This document shows positions 7,111-16,361 of a stretch of DNA of 64,000 bases, one piece after another. The notes under the pieces are model-generated. The model was not told the origin of the DNA. It searched no databases and saw only the letters and a list, made by a program, of their open reading frames with translations. This DNA is from Mycolicibacterium agri. Its GTDB lineage: Bacteria > Actinomycetota > Actinomycetes > Mycobacteriales > Mycobacteriaceae. Position numbers and translations under genes: made by a program. The first letter of the stretch is position 1, and every line of letters starts with the position of its first letter. Location of the stretch: contig NZ_PDCP01000011.1 of the NCBI RefSeq assembly GCF_002553505.1, positions 1 to 64,000 of the forward strand. The letters run 5' to 3'.

Positions 7111-8549
7111 GACGCCGACTCCTTCTGCATCAGGGCCTCAAGGGTCGCTCGCGCACCGTCGCGGTGCAACGACCCCAACGCCCAGGTGTACGCCTCGACG
7201 AACCGGCCTGAGGAGGCGAGATCACCGAACACATCGGTGTTTTCGATGAAGGCCGTCGGATTGTCCCGCTGTTGACGGGCGAGCGGCACCAGTATGTCGG
7301 CGAGTTGGTCCTGGACGTCGATCGGCTCGCCCTGTTCGTCGACGCCCTCGGCGTAGCGCGCCCAACTGGCGACCGTCGCCGCCGACAATCGGATCGGGCC
7401 GTCGGTGGCCAGGTTGGCGCGGATCACCGGAAGCAGCCACTTGGGAATGCGGTCCGAGGACCCGAAGCAGAGCCGGGCCACGGTGTCGCGCACACCGGGA
7501 TTGGCGAATCGCTCGATCAGGGTCTTCTTGTATTCGGGTAGGTCGATGCCCGGCACCGGCAACAGCGTCGGTGTCGCCTCCTCGTCCATGTAGCGCATCA
7601 GGAACTCGGCGAACAGCGGGTCGCTCGCGGCGTCGTGCACGAACCGGTAGCCGGCGAGATAGGCAAAATAGCACAGACATTGGTGGCTGGCGTTGAGCAG
7701 CCGCAGCTTCATCAACTCATACGGGCGCACATCGTCGACCAGAAGAACGTCGACGTCCTCATACGGTGGCCTGCCGTCGGAGAAGTCGTCTTCGAGCACC
7801 CACGAGGTGAACGGTTCGGCGACCACCGGCCAAGCGTCGGCGACGCCGAACTCGGCGGCCAGATTCTCGATCACCTCGGGCGTGGTGACCGGGGTGATGC
7901 GGTCGACCATCGAATTGGGAAACCGGGTGTTGGCCTCGATCCACTGGCCCAGGCCGGGGTGCACGCGCTCGGCGAAGGCGCTGAACGTCTGCCGCGCGAC
8001 CTCGCCGTTGCCCTCGATGTTGTCGCACGACACGATCGTCGGCGACTTCAACCCGCGGTCCCTGCGGCGCGCCAGCGCCTCGGCCACCAGACCGAACACG
8101 CTGATGTCGTCGGGGCCGATGTTGTCGATGTTGTAGCCGCCTTCGGTGATGGTCAGCGAGATGATGCGGGTGGTCGGGGCGGCGAGCAGTTCGATGACGG
8201 CCTCGGGGTCGTCGGGTGCGTAGCGGTAGTCGACGATCGATCCGATGACGCGCGGCTGGCGGCTGCCGTCGGGCTTCTCCAGGATCAACGTGTACAGCCC
8301 GTCTTGGGCTTGGAGCACTTCCTTCATCTTGCGGTCGGCCGGCATCACGCCGACGCCGCAGATGCCCCACTCCTTGGTGCCCATCTCCAGCAGCCGGTCG
8401 ATATACATCGCCTGATGAGCCCGGTGAAATCCACCGACCCCGAAATGCACGATGCCGATGCCCACGTCATTTCGGTCGTAGGTCGGTTTGGCGATGGGGA
8501 TCTCGTCCAGGTTCGCTGCTGAGAGTGTTGTGTGCGTCACAGCCTCCAT
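7107..8549 (-). CDS. mannitol 2-dehydrogenase-like polyol dehydrogenase
   Basis: The roughly 480-residue protein is a long-chain polyol dehydrogenase of the mannitol dehydrogenase family. Conserved parts are GIVHFGVGGFHRAHQAMYID (nucleotide-binding N-terminus), SCDNIEGNG and the catalytic-region pattern KLRLLNASHQCLCYFAYLAG with Lys, Asn and His in the usual places. It oxidises mannitol or a related polyol to the ketose with NAD. The ATG at 8547-8549 is preferred to a longer frame, although its ribosome site is weak; a GTG nine bases downstream is the alternative. It diverges from the SorC regulator and heads the two-gene catabolic operon with the PfkB kinase. Confidence 0.9.
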   Translation of the reverse strand: MEAVTHTTLSAANLDEIPIAKPTYDRNDVGIGIVHFGVGGFHRAHQAMYIDRLLEMGTKEWGICGVGVMPADRKMKEVLQAQDGLYTLILEKPDGSRQPRVIGSIVDYRYAPDDPEAVIELLAAPTTRIISLTITEGGYNIDNIGPDDISVFGLVAEALARRRDRGLKSPTIVSCDNIEGNGEVARQTFSAFAERVHPGLGQWIEANTRFPNSMVDRITPVTTPEVIENLAAEFGVADAWPVVAEPFTSWVLEDDFSDGRPPYEDVDVLLVDDVRPYELMKLRLLNASHQCLCYFAYLAGYRFVHDAASDPLFAEFLMRYMDEEATPTLLPVPGIDLPEYKKTLIERFANPGVRDTVARLCFGSSDRIPKWLLPVIRANLATDGPIRLSAATVASWARYAEGVDEQGEPIDVQDQLADILVPLARQQRDNPTAFIENTDVFGDLASSGRFVEAYTWALGSLHRDGARATLEALMQKESAS

Positions 8550-8559
8550 GCTAACGTGA

Positions 8560-8586
8560 TGAGCATCTACTCGCACCCCTGAGCAA
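8560..8586. promoter_or_regulatory. candidate SorC operator between the divergent polyol operons
   Basis: Two copies of TGAGCA (8560-8565 and 8580-8585) lie 20 bp apart, two helical turns, in the 76-bp gap between the mannitol dehydrogenase and sorC genes. This is the natural place for an operator that controls both directions. Assignment to the neighbouring SorC protein is inference. Confidence 0.35.
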
Positions 8587-8625
8587 AAGTTCACAGGGGA
8601 CGGACAGAAACGGCAGGTCCAGGCA

Positions 8626-9627
8626 GTGTCGACGTCGACAGAGACCGTTGCGGGATCCGGTGCCGCGCCGGAAGATCTCCGTCTCGCGCTGCGAGCGGCG
8701 ACGCTCTACTACCTCGACGGGCTGACCCAGGCGCAGATCGCCGGCCGGCTCGGCGTGTCCCGGCCGACCGCCGGCCGCCTGATCGCCCGCGCCAAGGCCA
8801 GGGGACTGGTCCGCATCGAAGTCGTGGTGCCGCCGGACATCCGCGACAACCTGCACGCCGAGGAGGAGCACGAACTCGAGCAGCGGTTCGGGCTCGTCGA
8901 GGCGGTCGTCGCGGGCCACGGCGTCGACGTCGGCGCACCGGGACGGCCGGGTGCATACGCCAGCGTCGGGCGCGCGGCGGCGGCCCTGCTGACCCGCCGC
9001 CTGGCGCCGACCGACGTCATGGGTTTCACGTGGGGCCCAGAGACGGTCGCGGTGGCCAACGCATTGACCCCCGGCGCGGCGAGCTGCCGCGCGGTGGTTC
9101 AGCTCGACGGCGCCATGTCGACCGCGGCCTATCAGACCGGCACCGAGTTCATCCTGGGCCGCTGCGCGGATGTGCTTCGCGCCGAGACCATCCGGCTGCC
9201 CGCACCGCTGTACGCCGACCCGTCGACGGTGGCGTCGATGCGCAGCGACTCGGTGATCTCGCGGACGCTGGAGGCGGGTAGGCGCGCTGACCTGATGATC
9301 TTCGGCATCGGTGCCGCGTCCACGGCGGGCACCCTGTTCGAGGGCAGCTATATCGACGTCCGGATGCTCGACGAACTCGTATCCCGTGGCGCCGTCGGCG
9401 AAATCGGCGGCCGGTTCTTCGACGCCGACGGCGAGCCCGTCGACACCGAGTTGCAGCAGCGCGCGGTGTCGGTGCCGCTCGAAGACATCAAGGCCTGCGC
9501 GAAGACCATCTTGATCTCCAGCGGCGCGGCCAAGCACCAGGCCACCCTCGCCGCGCTGCGCGGGAAGCTCGCCCGATTGTTGGTTTGCGATATCGACTGT
9601 GCCCGTTGGCTCTTGGCGCAGCAATAG
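8626..9627 (+). CDS. SorC-family sugar-responsive transcriptional regulator
   Basis: This is a 333-residue protein with an N-terminal helix-turn-helix (ATLYYLDGLTQAQIAGRLGVSRPTAGRLIA, about residues 27-55) and a C-terminal SorC sugar-binding domain, including GFTWGPETVAVANAL and FGIGAAS motifs that bind a phosphosugar or sugar. The start is a GTG at 8626. It is the first gene of the transporter operon, 10 bp ahead of the binding-protein gene, and diverges from the catabolic pair. It very likely senses a polyol or its phosphorylated product and regulates both operons. Confidence 0.9.
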   Translation: MSTSTETVAGSGAAPEDLRLALRAATLYYLDGLTQAQIAGRLGVSRPTAGRLIARAKARGLVRIEVVVPPDIRDNLHAEEEHELEQRFGLVEAVVAGHGVDVGAPGRPGAYASVGRAAAALLTRRLAPTDVMGFTWGPETVAVANALTPGAASCRAVVQLDGAMSTAAYQTGTEFILGRCADVLRAETIRLPAPLYADPSTVASMRSDSVISRTLEAGRRADLMIFGIGAASTAGTLFEGSYIDVRMLDELVSRGAVGEIGGRFFDADGEPVDTELQQRAVSVPLEDIKACAKTILISSGAAKHQATLAALRGKLARLLVCDIDCARWLLAQQ

Positions 9628-9637
9628 GGAGGTGAAG

Positions 9638-10993
9638 GTGAAAAGGTTACAACGATCACTACGCCGGCTGGCCTTGTGTGCGGCTGCGTCCGGCTTGGTT
9701 CTCACCGCCGGCTGCGCTGGGGCGGGAACGTTCGGGGCATCGGGTGACACGGTCACGATCGCGATGGTGTCGAACTCGCAGATGACCGACGCGCGCGAGC
9801 TGTCGTCGAAGTTCGAAGAGGCCAACCCCGGCATCAAGCTGCGGTTCATCACGCTGTCGGAGAACCAGGCCCGCGCGAAGATCACCGCGTCGACGGCGAT
9901 GGGCGGCAAGGAATTCGACGTCGTGATGATCAGCAACTACGAGACGCCGCAATGGGCCGAGAACGGTTGGCTGACCAACCTTTCCGACTACGCGAAGAAC
10001 ACACCGGGGTACGACGAGGACGACTTCATCCCGTCGCTTCGCGAATCGCTTTCGTATGAGGGCAACATGTACTCGGTGCCGTTCTACGGCGAGTCGTCGT
10101 TCTTGATGTACCGCAAGGACCTTTTCGACGCGGCCGGGATCACGGTACCCAAACAGCCGACGTGGCAGCAGGTCGCCGAGTGGGCCAAGCAGATGAACGG
10201 TCCCGACATGGTCGGAATCTGCCTGCGCGGCAAGCCGGGCTGGGGCGAGGTGTTGGCGCCGCTGGACACCGTCATCAACACCTTCGGCGGTCGCTGGTTC
10301 GACATGGACTGGAACGCGCAACTGAACAGTCCGGAGGTCGAGAAGGCCGTTCAGTTCTACGTCGATACCGTCCGTGAGTACGGCGAACCGAGCGCGGCGG
10401 CAAGCGGATTCGGCGAATGCGCGACGCAGTTCTCGCAAGGCCGCACAGCGATGTGGTACGACGCCACCTCCGCGGTCTCGGTTCTGGAGGACCCCGCGTC
10501 GTCGACCGTGGTCGGCAAGGTCGGCTACGCGATGGCGCCCACCGTGGAGAAGCCGAACTCCGGATGGCTCTACACCTGGTCGCTGGGCATCCCGGCGAGC
10601 AGCGACAACAAGGATGCCGCATGGAAGTTCATCTCCTGGATGACCGACAAGAACTACATCAAACTGGTCGGCGAGGAACTCGGCTGGGCCCGGGTGCCGC
10701 CCGGCAGCCGGCTGTCGACCTACGAGATCCCCGAGTATCAGGAGGCCTCAAAGGCTTTCGGGCAGGTGACTTTGGACTCCATTGAAGGCGCCAACCCGCT
10801 CAAGCCGACGGTGCAACCCGTCCCGTACACCGGCGTGCAGTTCCTGGCCATCCCAGAGTTCCAGGACCTCGGTACCAGGGTCAGCCAGCAGATCAGCTCC
10901 GCCATCGCCGGCGGCCAGTCGGTGAAAGACGCGCTGGAGCAGTCGCAGAAGTACGCAGAAGTGGTCGGTCGCAGTTATCAGGAGAAGTCATGA
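9638..10993 (+). CDS. polyol/sugar ABC transporter substrate-binding lipoprotein
   Basis: This is a 451-residue family 1 extracellular solute-binding protein. The GTG at 9638 is chosen because AGGGAGG lies 5 nt upstream. The N-terminus KRLQRSLRRLALCAAASGLV followed by LTAGC is a lipoprotein signal, with Cys about 25 as the lipid anchor. The body has the usual binding-protein features (NPGIKLRFITLSENQARAKI, QFSQGRTAMWYDAT, SGWLYTWSLGIPASS). It would capture the sugar alcohol outside the membrane and deliver it to the two permeases that follow. Its stop overlaps the first permease start by 4 bp. Confidence 0.92.
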   Translation: MKRLQRSLRRLALCAAASGLVLTAGCAGAGTFGASGDTVTIAMVSNSQMTDARELSSKFEEANPGIKLRFITLSENQARAKITASTAMGGKEFDVVMISNYETPQWAENGWLTNLSDYAKNTPGYDEDDFIPSLRESLSYEGNMYSVPFYGESSFLMYRKDLFDAAGITVPKQPTWQQVAEWAKQMNGPDMVGICLRGKPGWGEVLAPLDTVINTFGGRWFDMDWNAQLNSPEVEKAVQFYVDTVREYGEPSAAASGFGECATQFSQGRTAMWYDATSAVSVLEDPASSTVVGKVGYAMAPTVEKPNSGWLYTWSLGIPASSDNKDAAWKFISWMTDKNYIKLVGEELGWARVPPGSRLSTYEIPEYQEASKAFGQVTLDSIEGANPLKPTVQPVPYTGVQFLAIPEFQDLGTRVSQQISSAIAGGQSVKDALEQSQKYAEVVGRSYQEKS

Positions 10994-11952
10994 CAACGAG
11001 CCAAGTAGGCACGGCGCGCCCGGCTGAGACCGAGGCCGAACACGTCGCGCGAATCAAGGAGACACAGGACGTCGGGGTCTCGAGGGCCGAAGGTTGGCGC
11101 AGGCGTGGACCGCTGCTGCCCGCGCTGATCTTCATGATCCTCATCACGCAGATCCCGTTCCTGTTCACGCTGTACTACTCGACGCTGTCGTGGAACCTGG
11201 TGCGGCCGGGCTCGCGCCAGTTCGTCGGGCTGCAGAACTACATCGACGTCGTGCAGGACCGCACGTTCTGGCAAGTGGCCTTCAACTCGGTGTGGTTCAT
11301 CGTGGTGACGGTCCTGATATCGATCGTGCTTGGCCTGCTGCTGGCGCTGCTGCTGGACCGGGTATTCCTCGGCCGCGGTGTCGTGCGCACACTTCTCATC
11401 ACACCCTTCCTCGTGACACCCGTTGCGGGAGCGTTGATGTGGAAGACGGCCATGCTCGATCCGGTGTTCGGCATCGTGAACTGGCTGCTGCCCGGCGAGG
11501 GGATCGATTTCGTGAGCAGCTTCCCGCGCACGTCGATCATCGTCGCCCTGGTGTGGCAGTGGACACCGTTCATGATGCTGCTGATCCTCGCCGGCCTTCA
11601 GTCGATGCCGCGAGACATCCTGGAGGCCGGTCGAGTCGACGGTGCCGGAGCGTTCCAGCTCTTCCGCGAGTTGACGCTCCCGCACCTTCGGCGGTTCATC
11701 GAACTGGGCGCGGTGCTCGGCGCGATCTATCTGGTCAACACGTTCGACCAGATCTACATGATGACGCAGGGCGGCCCTGGCACCGACAGTGCCAACCTGC
11801 CGTTCTACATCTACCAGCGCGCGTTCCTCGGCTTCGACATCGGCCAGGCCGCCGCGATGGGCGTCATCGTCGTCATCTTCACGATGATCATCGCCAGCTT
11901 CGCGTTGAGGTTGATCTTCAAATCGTTCACCGGCAAGGAAGAGGCAGCCTGA
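10990..11952 (+). CDS. sugar/polyol ABC transporter permease, MalF type
   Basis: This 320-residue permease has a charged cytoplasmic N-terminus of about 35 residues and six predicted membrane helices. The cytoplasmic EAA loop, which docks the ATPase, reads ILEAGRVDGAGAFQLFRELTLP near residue 220. The start ATG overlaps the previous stop (ATGA) and the stop overlaps the next ATG (TGATG), so the three proteins are translationally coupled. It forms the membrane channel with the product of 11952-12839. Confidence 0.93.
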   Translation: MTTSQVGTARPAETEAEHVARIKETQDVGVSRAEGWRRRGPLLPALIFMILITQIPFLFTLYYSTLSWNLVRPGSRQFVGLQNYIDVVQDRTFWQVAFNSVWFIVVTVLISIVLGLLLALLLDRVFLGRGVVRTLLITPFLVTPVAGALMWKTAMLDPVFGIVNWLLPGEGIDFVSSFPRTSIIVALVWQWTPFMMLLILAGLQSMPRDILEAGRVDGAGAFQLFRELTLPHLRRFIELGAVLGAIYLVNTFDQIYMMTQGGPGTDSANLPFYIYQRAFLGFDIGQAAAMGVIVVIFTMIIASFALRLIFKSFTGKEEAA

Positions 11953-12839
11953 TGAGCACTTCTGTTCCGCAAGCCTCGACCACCAAGGCGGCTGAAACCA
12001 CCGGCGCGCCAACGGTCAAGGCGAAGGTCAAGCGGCGCAAGTTCGATCCGTGGGGCGCCGTCGCGTGGATCGTCGGGCTCGGGTTCTTCTTCCCGGTGTT
12101 CTGGATGGTGCTGACCGCCTTCAAGCAGGAGGTCGACGCCTACACCACGACGCCGAAGATCTTCTTCGTGCCGACACTCGACGAGTTCAAGGCGGTGTTC
12201 AACCAGGGCGTGGGAACGGCGCTGATGAATTCGCTGTTCGCGACGACGGTTTCGACCATCCTGGTTCTCGCGCTCGGCATTCCGGCCGCGTTCGCGCTGT
12301 CACTGAAGCCGGTGCGTAAGACGCAGGACGCGTTGTTCTTCTTCATGAGCACCAAGATGCTGCCGGTCGTCGCGGCGATCATCCCGCTGTACGTCATCGT
12401 GTCCAACATCGGGATGCTGGACAACATCTGGGCGCTGATCATCCTCTACACGGCGATGAATCTGCCCATCGCGGTGTGGATGATGCGGTCCTTCTTCCTG
12501 GAGGTGCCCGGCGAATTGCTGGAGGCAGCAAGCCTCGACGGGGCGAGCACCTGGCGTGCGATGCGCGAGGTGATCCTGCCGCTGGTGTCGCCCGGTATCG
12601 CGGCCACGGCGTTGATCTGCGTGATCTTCGCCTGGAACGAGTTCTTCTTCGCAGTGAATCTGACTGCGGTGCAAGCACAGACGATGCCGGTCTTCCTGGT
12701 GGGCTTCATCGCGGGTGAGGGCCTGTACTGGGCCAAGCTGTGCGCGGCGGCGACGATGGCCGCGCTGCCGGTTGTTCTCGCGGGCTGGGTCGCGCAGAAC
12801 AAGCTGGTTCGTGGACTGTCCTTCGGCGCAATCAAGTAA
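11952..12839 (+). CDS. sugar/polyol ABC transporter permease, MalG type
   Basis: This is a 295-residue permease with an unusual Thr/Ala/Lys-rich N-terminal stretch of about 35 residues before the first helix, then six membrane helices. The EAA motif is LLEAASLDGASTWRAMREVILPL near residue 195. The start codon shares one base with the upstream stop. It pairs with the MalF-type permease. The late segment QTMPVFLVGFIAGEGLYWAK is typical of permeases for polyols and maltose-like sugars. Confidence 0.93.
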   Translation: MSTSVPQASTTKAAETTGAPTVKAKVKRRKFDPWGAVAWIVGLGFFFPVFWMVLTAFKQEVDAYTTTPKIFFVPTLDEFKAVFNQGVGTALMNSLFATTVSTILVLALGIPAAFALSLKPVRKTQDALFFFMSTKMLPVVAAIIPLYVIVSNIGMLDNIWALIILYTAMNLPIAVWMMRSFFLEVPGELLEAASLDGASTWRAMREVILPLVSPGIAATALICVIFAWNEFFFAVNLTAVQAQTMPVFLVGFIAGEGLYWAKLCAAATMAALPVVLAGWVAQNKLVRGLSFGAIK

Positions 12840-12855
12840 GGGAAAGGCAAGACTC

Positions 12856-13944
12856 ATGGCGGAAATCACGTACGACAACGCCTCGTGCATCTACGAGGGC
12901 TCCGACAAGCTCGCGGTGGACTCGCTGAACCTGGATATCGACGACGGTGAGTTCGTGGTGCTGGTCGGGCCGTCGGGCTCGGGCAAGAGCACGGCGCTTC
13001 GTATGCTCGCCGGCCTGGAGGACATCGACGAGGGCAGCATCTCGATCGGCGGCAGGGACATGACCGGTGTGCCGTCGAAGGACCGCGACATCGCGATGGT
13101 GTTCCAGAACTACGCGCTGTATCCGAACAAGACGGTCGCCGAGAACATGGGGTTCGCGCTCAAGCTGCGCGGCGTGCCCGCCGCCGAACGGCGCAAGAAG
13201 GTCGAAGAGGCCGCGAAGATCCTTGACCTGACCCAGTTCCTGGACCGCAAGCCGGCCAAGCTGTCTGGCGGCCAGCGCCAGCGCGTTGCGATGGGCCGCG
13301 CGATCGTGCGCGAGCCGCAGGTGTTCTGCATGGACGAGCCGCTGTCGAACCTGGACGCCAAGCTGCGCGTGCAGACCCGCACGCAGATCGCCGCGCTGCA
13401 GCGGCGGCTGGGCACCACCACCGTCTACGTCACCCACGACCAGGTGGAGGCGATGACGATGGGTGACCGGGTGGCCGTGCTGCGCAACGGCAAGCTGCAG
13501 CAGTTCGCGTCGCCGAACGAGCTGTATGACCGGCCGATCAACTCGTTCGTGGCCGGCTTCATCGGCTCGCCCGCGATGAACCTGGTCACGCTGCCGATCA
13601 CCAGCGAGGGTGTACGTGTCGGCGACAACTCGACGCTGGAGCTGGAGCGCGACCAGTTGACGATGCTCGGCGAGGCGGGCCTGAAGGAGGTCACCATCGG
13701 CATCCGGCCCGAGCAGCTGGAGCTCGCAACAACGGGTGGCGTCGAGGTCGTCATCGACCTGGTCGAGGACCTGGGCAGCGAGGCGTGGGTGTACACGCAC
13801 GCCGCGTCGGGCTCGGGCGTGGAGCTGGTGGCGCGGTCGAATCCGCGCACGGCGCCCAAGCTCGCCGAGACCGTGCGGCTGCGCAAGGCGCCCGACGGCG
13901 TGGTGCATCTGTTCCACCCCGAGACCGGCGAGCGCATCGGCTAG
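12856..13944 (+). CDS. sugar ABC transporter ATPase, UgpC/MsmK type
   Basis: This 362-residue ATPase has Walker A GPSGSGKST (residues 38-46), signature LSGGQRQRVAMGRA, Walker B VFCMDEPLSNLDAKLR and switch histidine in TTVYVTHDQ. The last 120 or so residues form the TOBE-type regulatory domain of MalK-like proteins. The ATG at 12856 is preceded by GGAAAGG; a longer frame runs back into the permease gene but lacks family similarity. It energises import by the upstream proteins and closes the operon. ATPases of this group can serve more than one sugar importer. Confidence 0.93.
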   Translation: MAEITYDNASCIYEGSDKLAVDSLNLDIDDGEFVVLVGPSGSGKSTALRMLAGLEDIDEGSISIGGRDMTGVPSKDRDIAMVFQNYALYPNKTVAENMGFALKLRGVPAAERRKKVEEAAKILDLTQFLDRKPAKLSGGQRQRVAMGRAIVREPQVFCMDEPLSNLDAKLRVQTRTQIAALQRRLGTTTVYVTHDQVEAMTMGDRVAVLRNGKLQQFASPNELYDRPINSFVAGFIGSPAMNLVTLPITSEGVRVGDNSTLELERDQLTMLGEAGLKEVTIGIRPEQLELATTGGVEVVIDLVEDLGSEAWVYTHAASGSGVELVARSNPRTAPKLAETVRLRKAPDGVVHLFHPETGERIG

Positions 13945-13987
13945 CCGCCTCGTTTCGCCCACCTGGCTAGCCGCGCCCGGTCCCGCG

Positions 13988-14043
13988 CGAACGTGCAGCC
14001 TCTGCGACTTCTCGCCCGATTTTTAGCAGAAGCTGCACGTTCG
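13988..14043. repeat. intergenic palindromic element, CGAACGTGCA type, copy 1
   Basis: Perfect 12-bp arms CGAACGTGCAGC and GCTGCACGTTCG enclose a 32-bp centre that holds a second stem (TCTGC/GCAGA). It lies between the ABC ATPase stop and ligD. A related element with the same outer arms is at 56242-56299. It may end transcription of the polyol operon, but there is no clear T-run. Confidence 0.75.
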
Positions 14044-14090
14044 GCGGTCGGTGAATCGCGGGCTCGCTGTGAAACGGGTATTACGTTGGC

Positions 14091-16355
14091 GTGGTGGATC
14101 GAATCGGCCGGGTCAAGCTGACCAACCCGGACAAGGTGCTCTACCCCGCGACGGGTACCACCAAGGGCGAGGTGTTCGACTACTACGTCGCCATCGCCGA
14201 GGTGATGATCCCGCACATCGCCGGCCGCGCCGTCACCCGCAAGCGCTGGCCCAACGGCGTCGATGACCTGTCGTTCTTCGAGAAGCAACTGGCCAGCTCG
14301 GCGCCGGACTGGCTGAGCCGCGAGAGCGTGAAGCACTCGTCGGGCACCACCACCTACCCGATCATCGACACCGTCGAAGGCATGGCCTGGATCGCTCAGC
14401 AGGCCGCGCTGGAAGTACACGTGCCGCAGTGGAAGTTCGTCGACGGGCGGCCCGGCCCGGCGACGCGGCTGGTGTTCGACCTCGACCCCGGCGAGGGTGT
14501 CTCGATGGCGCAGATGTGCGAGGTCGCGACCGCCGTGCGCGAGCTGATGACCGACATCGGCCTGACGGTCTATCCGGTCACCAGCGGCAGCAAGGGCTTG
14601 CACCTGTACGCCCCGCTGGAGACCCCGGTCAGCTCACGCGGGGCGGTGGCGCTCGCGAAACGCGTTGCGCAGCAACTGGAAAAGGAAATGCCGAAGCTCG
14701 TCACGGCGACGATGACGAAGAGCCTGCGCACCGGCAAGGTGTTCGTCGACTGGAGCCAGAACAGCGGGTCGAAGACGACGATCGCGCCGTACTCGCTGCG
14801 CGGACGCGAACAGCCGACGGTCGCCGCCCCGCGCACGTGGGACGAAATCGAAGACCCCGATCTGCGGCACCTCCGGTTCGACGAGGTGCTCGAACGCGTC
14901 GCCGAACAGGGCGACCTGCTCGAGGGGTTGGACGAAGCGGTGCCCATCCCGGACCGGCTGACGAAGTACCGCAGCATGCGCAACCCGACGAAAACACCGG
15001 AGCCGGTGCCGGAATCGCCGCCGAAGACCGGCAACAACGACAAATTCGTCATCCAGGAGCACCACGCCCGTCGGCTGCACTACGACCTGCGGCTGGAACG
15101 CGACGGCGTACTGGTGTCGTGGGCGGTGCCGAAGAACCTGCCCGAGTCGCCTGCGGTGAACCATCTCGCCGTGCACACCGAAGACCACCCGATGGAATAC
15201 CTGACGTTCGAGGCGACGATTCCGAAGGGGGAGTACGGCGCCGGCAAGATGTTCATCTGGGACACCGGCACATACGAGACCGAGAAGTTCAACGACAACC
15301 CGCCCGACGGTCCGGCCAAGGGCGGCGAGGTGATCGTCACGCTTCACGGCGACAAGATCGACGGGCGCTACGCGTTGATCCAGACCGACGGCAAGAACTG
15401 GCTGGCGCATCGGATGAAGGACCAAAAGCGTCCGACCGCAGCCGATCTCGCGCCGATGCTGTCCACCGAAGGCTCCGTCGCCAGGCTGAAGAAGACGCAG
15501 TGGGCGTTCGAGGGCAAATGGGACGGCTATCGCGTGCTCCTCGAGGCGAACCACGGCAAGCTGTGCGTGCGGTCGCGGCGCGGGCGCGACGTCACCGGCG
15601 AGTTCCCCCAATTCAAGGCTATCGCAGCTGATCTCGCCGACCACTACGTGATTCTCGACGGCGAAGCGGTGGCGCTCGACGAGTCCGGGGTGCCGAGCTT
15701 CGGCGAAATGCAGAACCGCGCGCGCTCCACCCGCGTCGAGTTCTGGGCGTTCGACATCCTGTACCTCGACGGGCGATCGCTGTTGCGCGCCAAGTACGAC
15801 GACCGCAGACGCATCCTGGAGACCCTGGCCGAGGGCGGCGGGCTGATCGTTCCGGAGCAACTGCCCGGCGACGGGCCCGAGGCGCTCGAACACGCGCGCG
15901 AGCGCGGGTGGGAAGGGGTGATCGCGAAGAAGCGGGATTCCACCTACCAGCCCGGCCGACGGTCGTCGTCGTGGATCAAGGACAAGATCTGGAACACCCA
16001 GGAGGTTGTCATCGGTGGCTGGCGCGAGGGCACCGGCGGCCGCAGCAGCGGCATCGGGTCGCTGGTGCTCGGCATCCCCGCCGACGGCGGGCTCGATTAC
16101 GTCGGGCGGGTCGGCACCGGCTTCACCGAGAAGGACCTCGCCAACCTGAAGAAGGCGTTGAAGCCGCTGCACACCGACGAATCCCCGTTCAACGCACCGC
16201 TTCCCAATCCGGATGCCAAGGGTGTGACGTTCGTGCGGCCCGAGCTGGTCGGCGAGGTCCGCTACAGCGAGCGGACTTCAGACGGCAGGCTGCGCCAGGC
16301 CAGCTGGCGCGGCCTGCGGCCGGACAAGACGCCCGACGAAGTCGTCTGGGAGTAA
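14091..16355 (+). CDS. ligD: multifunctional NHEJ DNA ligase LigD (polymerase-phosphoesterase-ligase)
   Basis: This 754-residue protein has the mycobacterial domain order. The primase-polymerase domain (about 1-290) carries the metal-binding pair in FDLDPGEG (Asp 130 and 132). The 3'-phosphoesterase domain (about 315-440) has EHHARRLHYDLRLE and HTEDHP. The ATP-dependent ligase domain has the adenylated Lys 476 in FEGKWDGYR and a C-terminal OB fold. It fills, trims and seals ends bound by Ku. Identity to M. tuberculosis LigD (Rv0938) is high throughout. GTG codons at 14091 and 14094 are both possible starts; there is little leader and the gene may be leaderless. It is separated from ku by the polyol cluster. 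Confidence 0.96.
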   Translation: MVDRIGRVKLTNPDKVLYPATGTTKGEVFDYYVAIAEVMIPHIAGRAVTRKRWPNGVDDLSFFEKQLASSAPDWLSRESVKHSSGTTTYPIIDTVEGMAWIAQQAALEVHVPQWKFVDGRPGPATRLVFDLDPGEGVSMAQMCEVATAVRELMTDIGLTVYPVTSGSKGLHLYAPLETPVSSRGAVALAKRVAQQLEKEMPKLVTATMTKSLRTGKVFVDWSQNSGSKTTIAPYSLRGREQPTVAAPRTWDEIEDPDLRHLRFDEVLERVAEQGDLLEGLDEAVPIPDRLTKYRSMRNPTKTPEPVPESPPKTGNNDKFVIQEHHARRLHYDLRLERDGVLVSWAVPKNLPESPAVNHLAVHTEDHPMEYLTFEATIPKGEYGAGKMFIWDTGTYETEKFNDNPPDGPAKGGEVIVTLHGDKIDGRYALIQTDGKNWLAHRMKDQKRPTAADLAPMLSTEGSVARLKKTQWAFEGKWDGYRVLLEANHGKLCVRSRRGRDVTGEFPQFKAIAADLADHYVILDGEAVALDESGVPSFGEMQNRARSTRVEFWAFDILYLDGRSLLRAKYDDRRRILETLAEGGGLIVPEQLPGDGPEALEHARERGWEGVIAKKRDSTYQPGRRSSSWIKDKIWNTQEVVIGGWREGTGGRSSGIGSLVLGIPADGGLDYVGRVGTGFTEKDLANLKKALKPLHTDESPFNAPLPNPDAKGVTFVRPELVGEVRYSERTSDGRLRQASWRGLRPDKTPDEVVWE

Positions 16356-16361
16356 TCGCTT

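Noticed and set aside
13988..14043. Intrinsic terminator for the polyol operon
   Set aside because: The palindrome is strong, but there is no T-run after it and an almost equal element lies between divergent genes at 56242, so it is better listed as a dispersed repeat.
14634..16172. Long minus-strand open frame of 512 codons opposite ligD
   Set aside because: It is antisense shadow of the well-conserved ligD gene, a common effect of high GC at third positions; the translation shows no domain and is rich in Arg/His/Ala.
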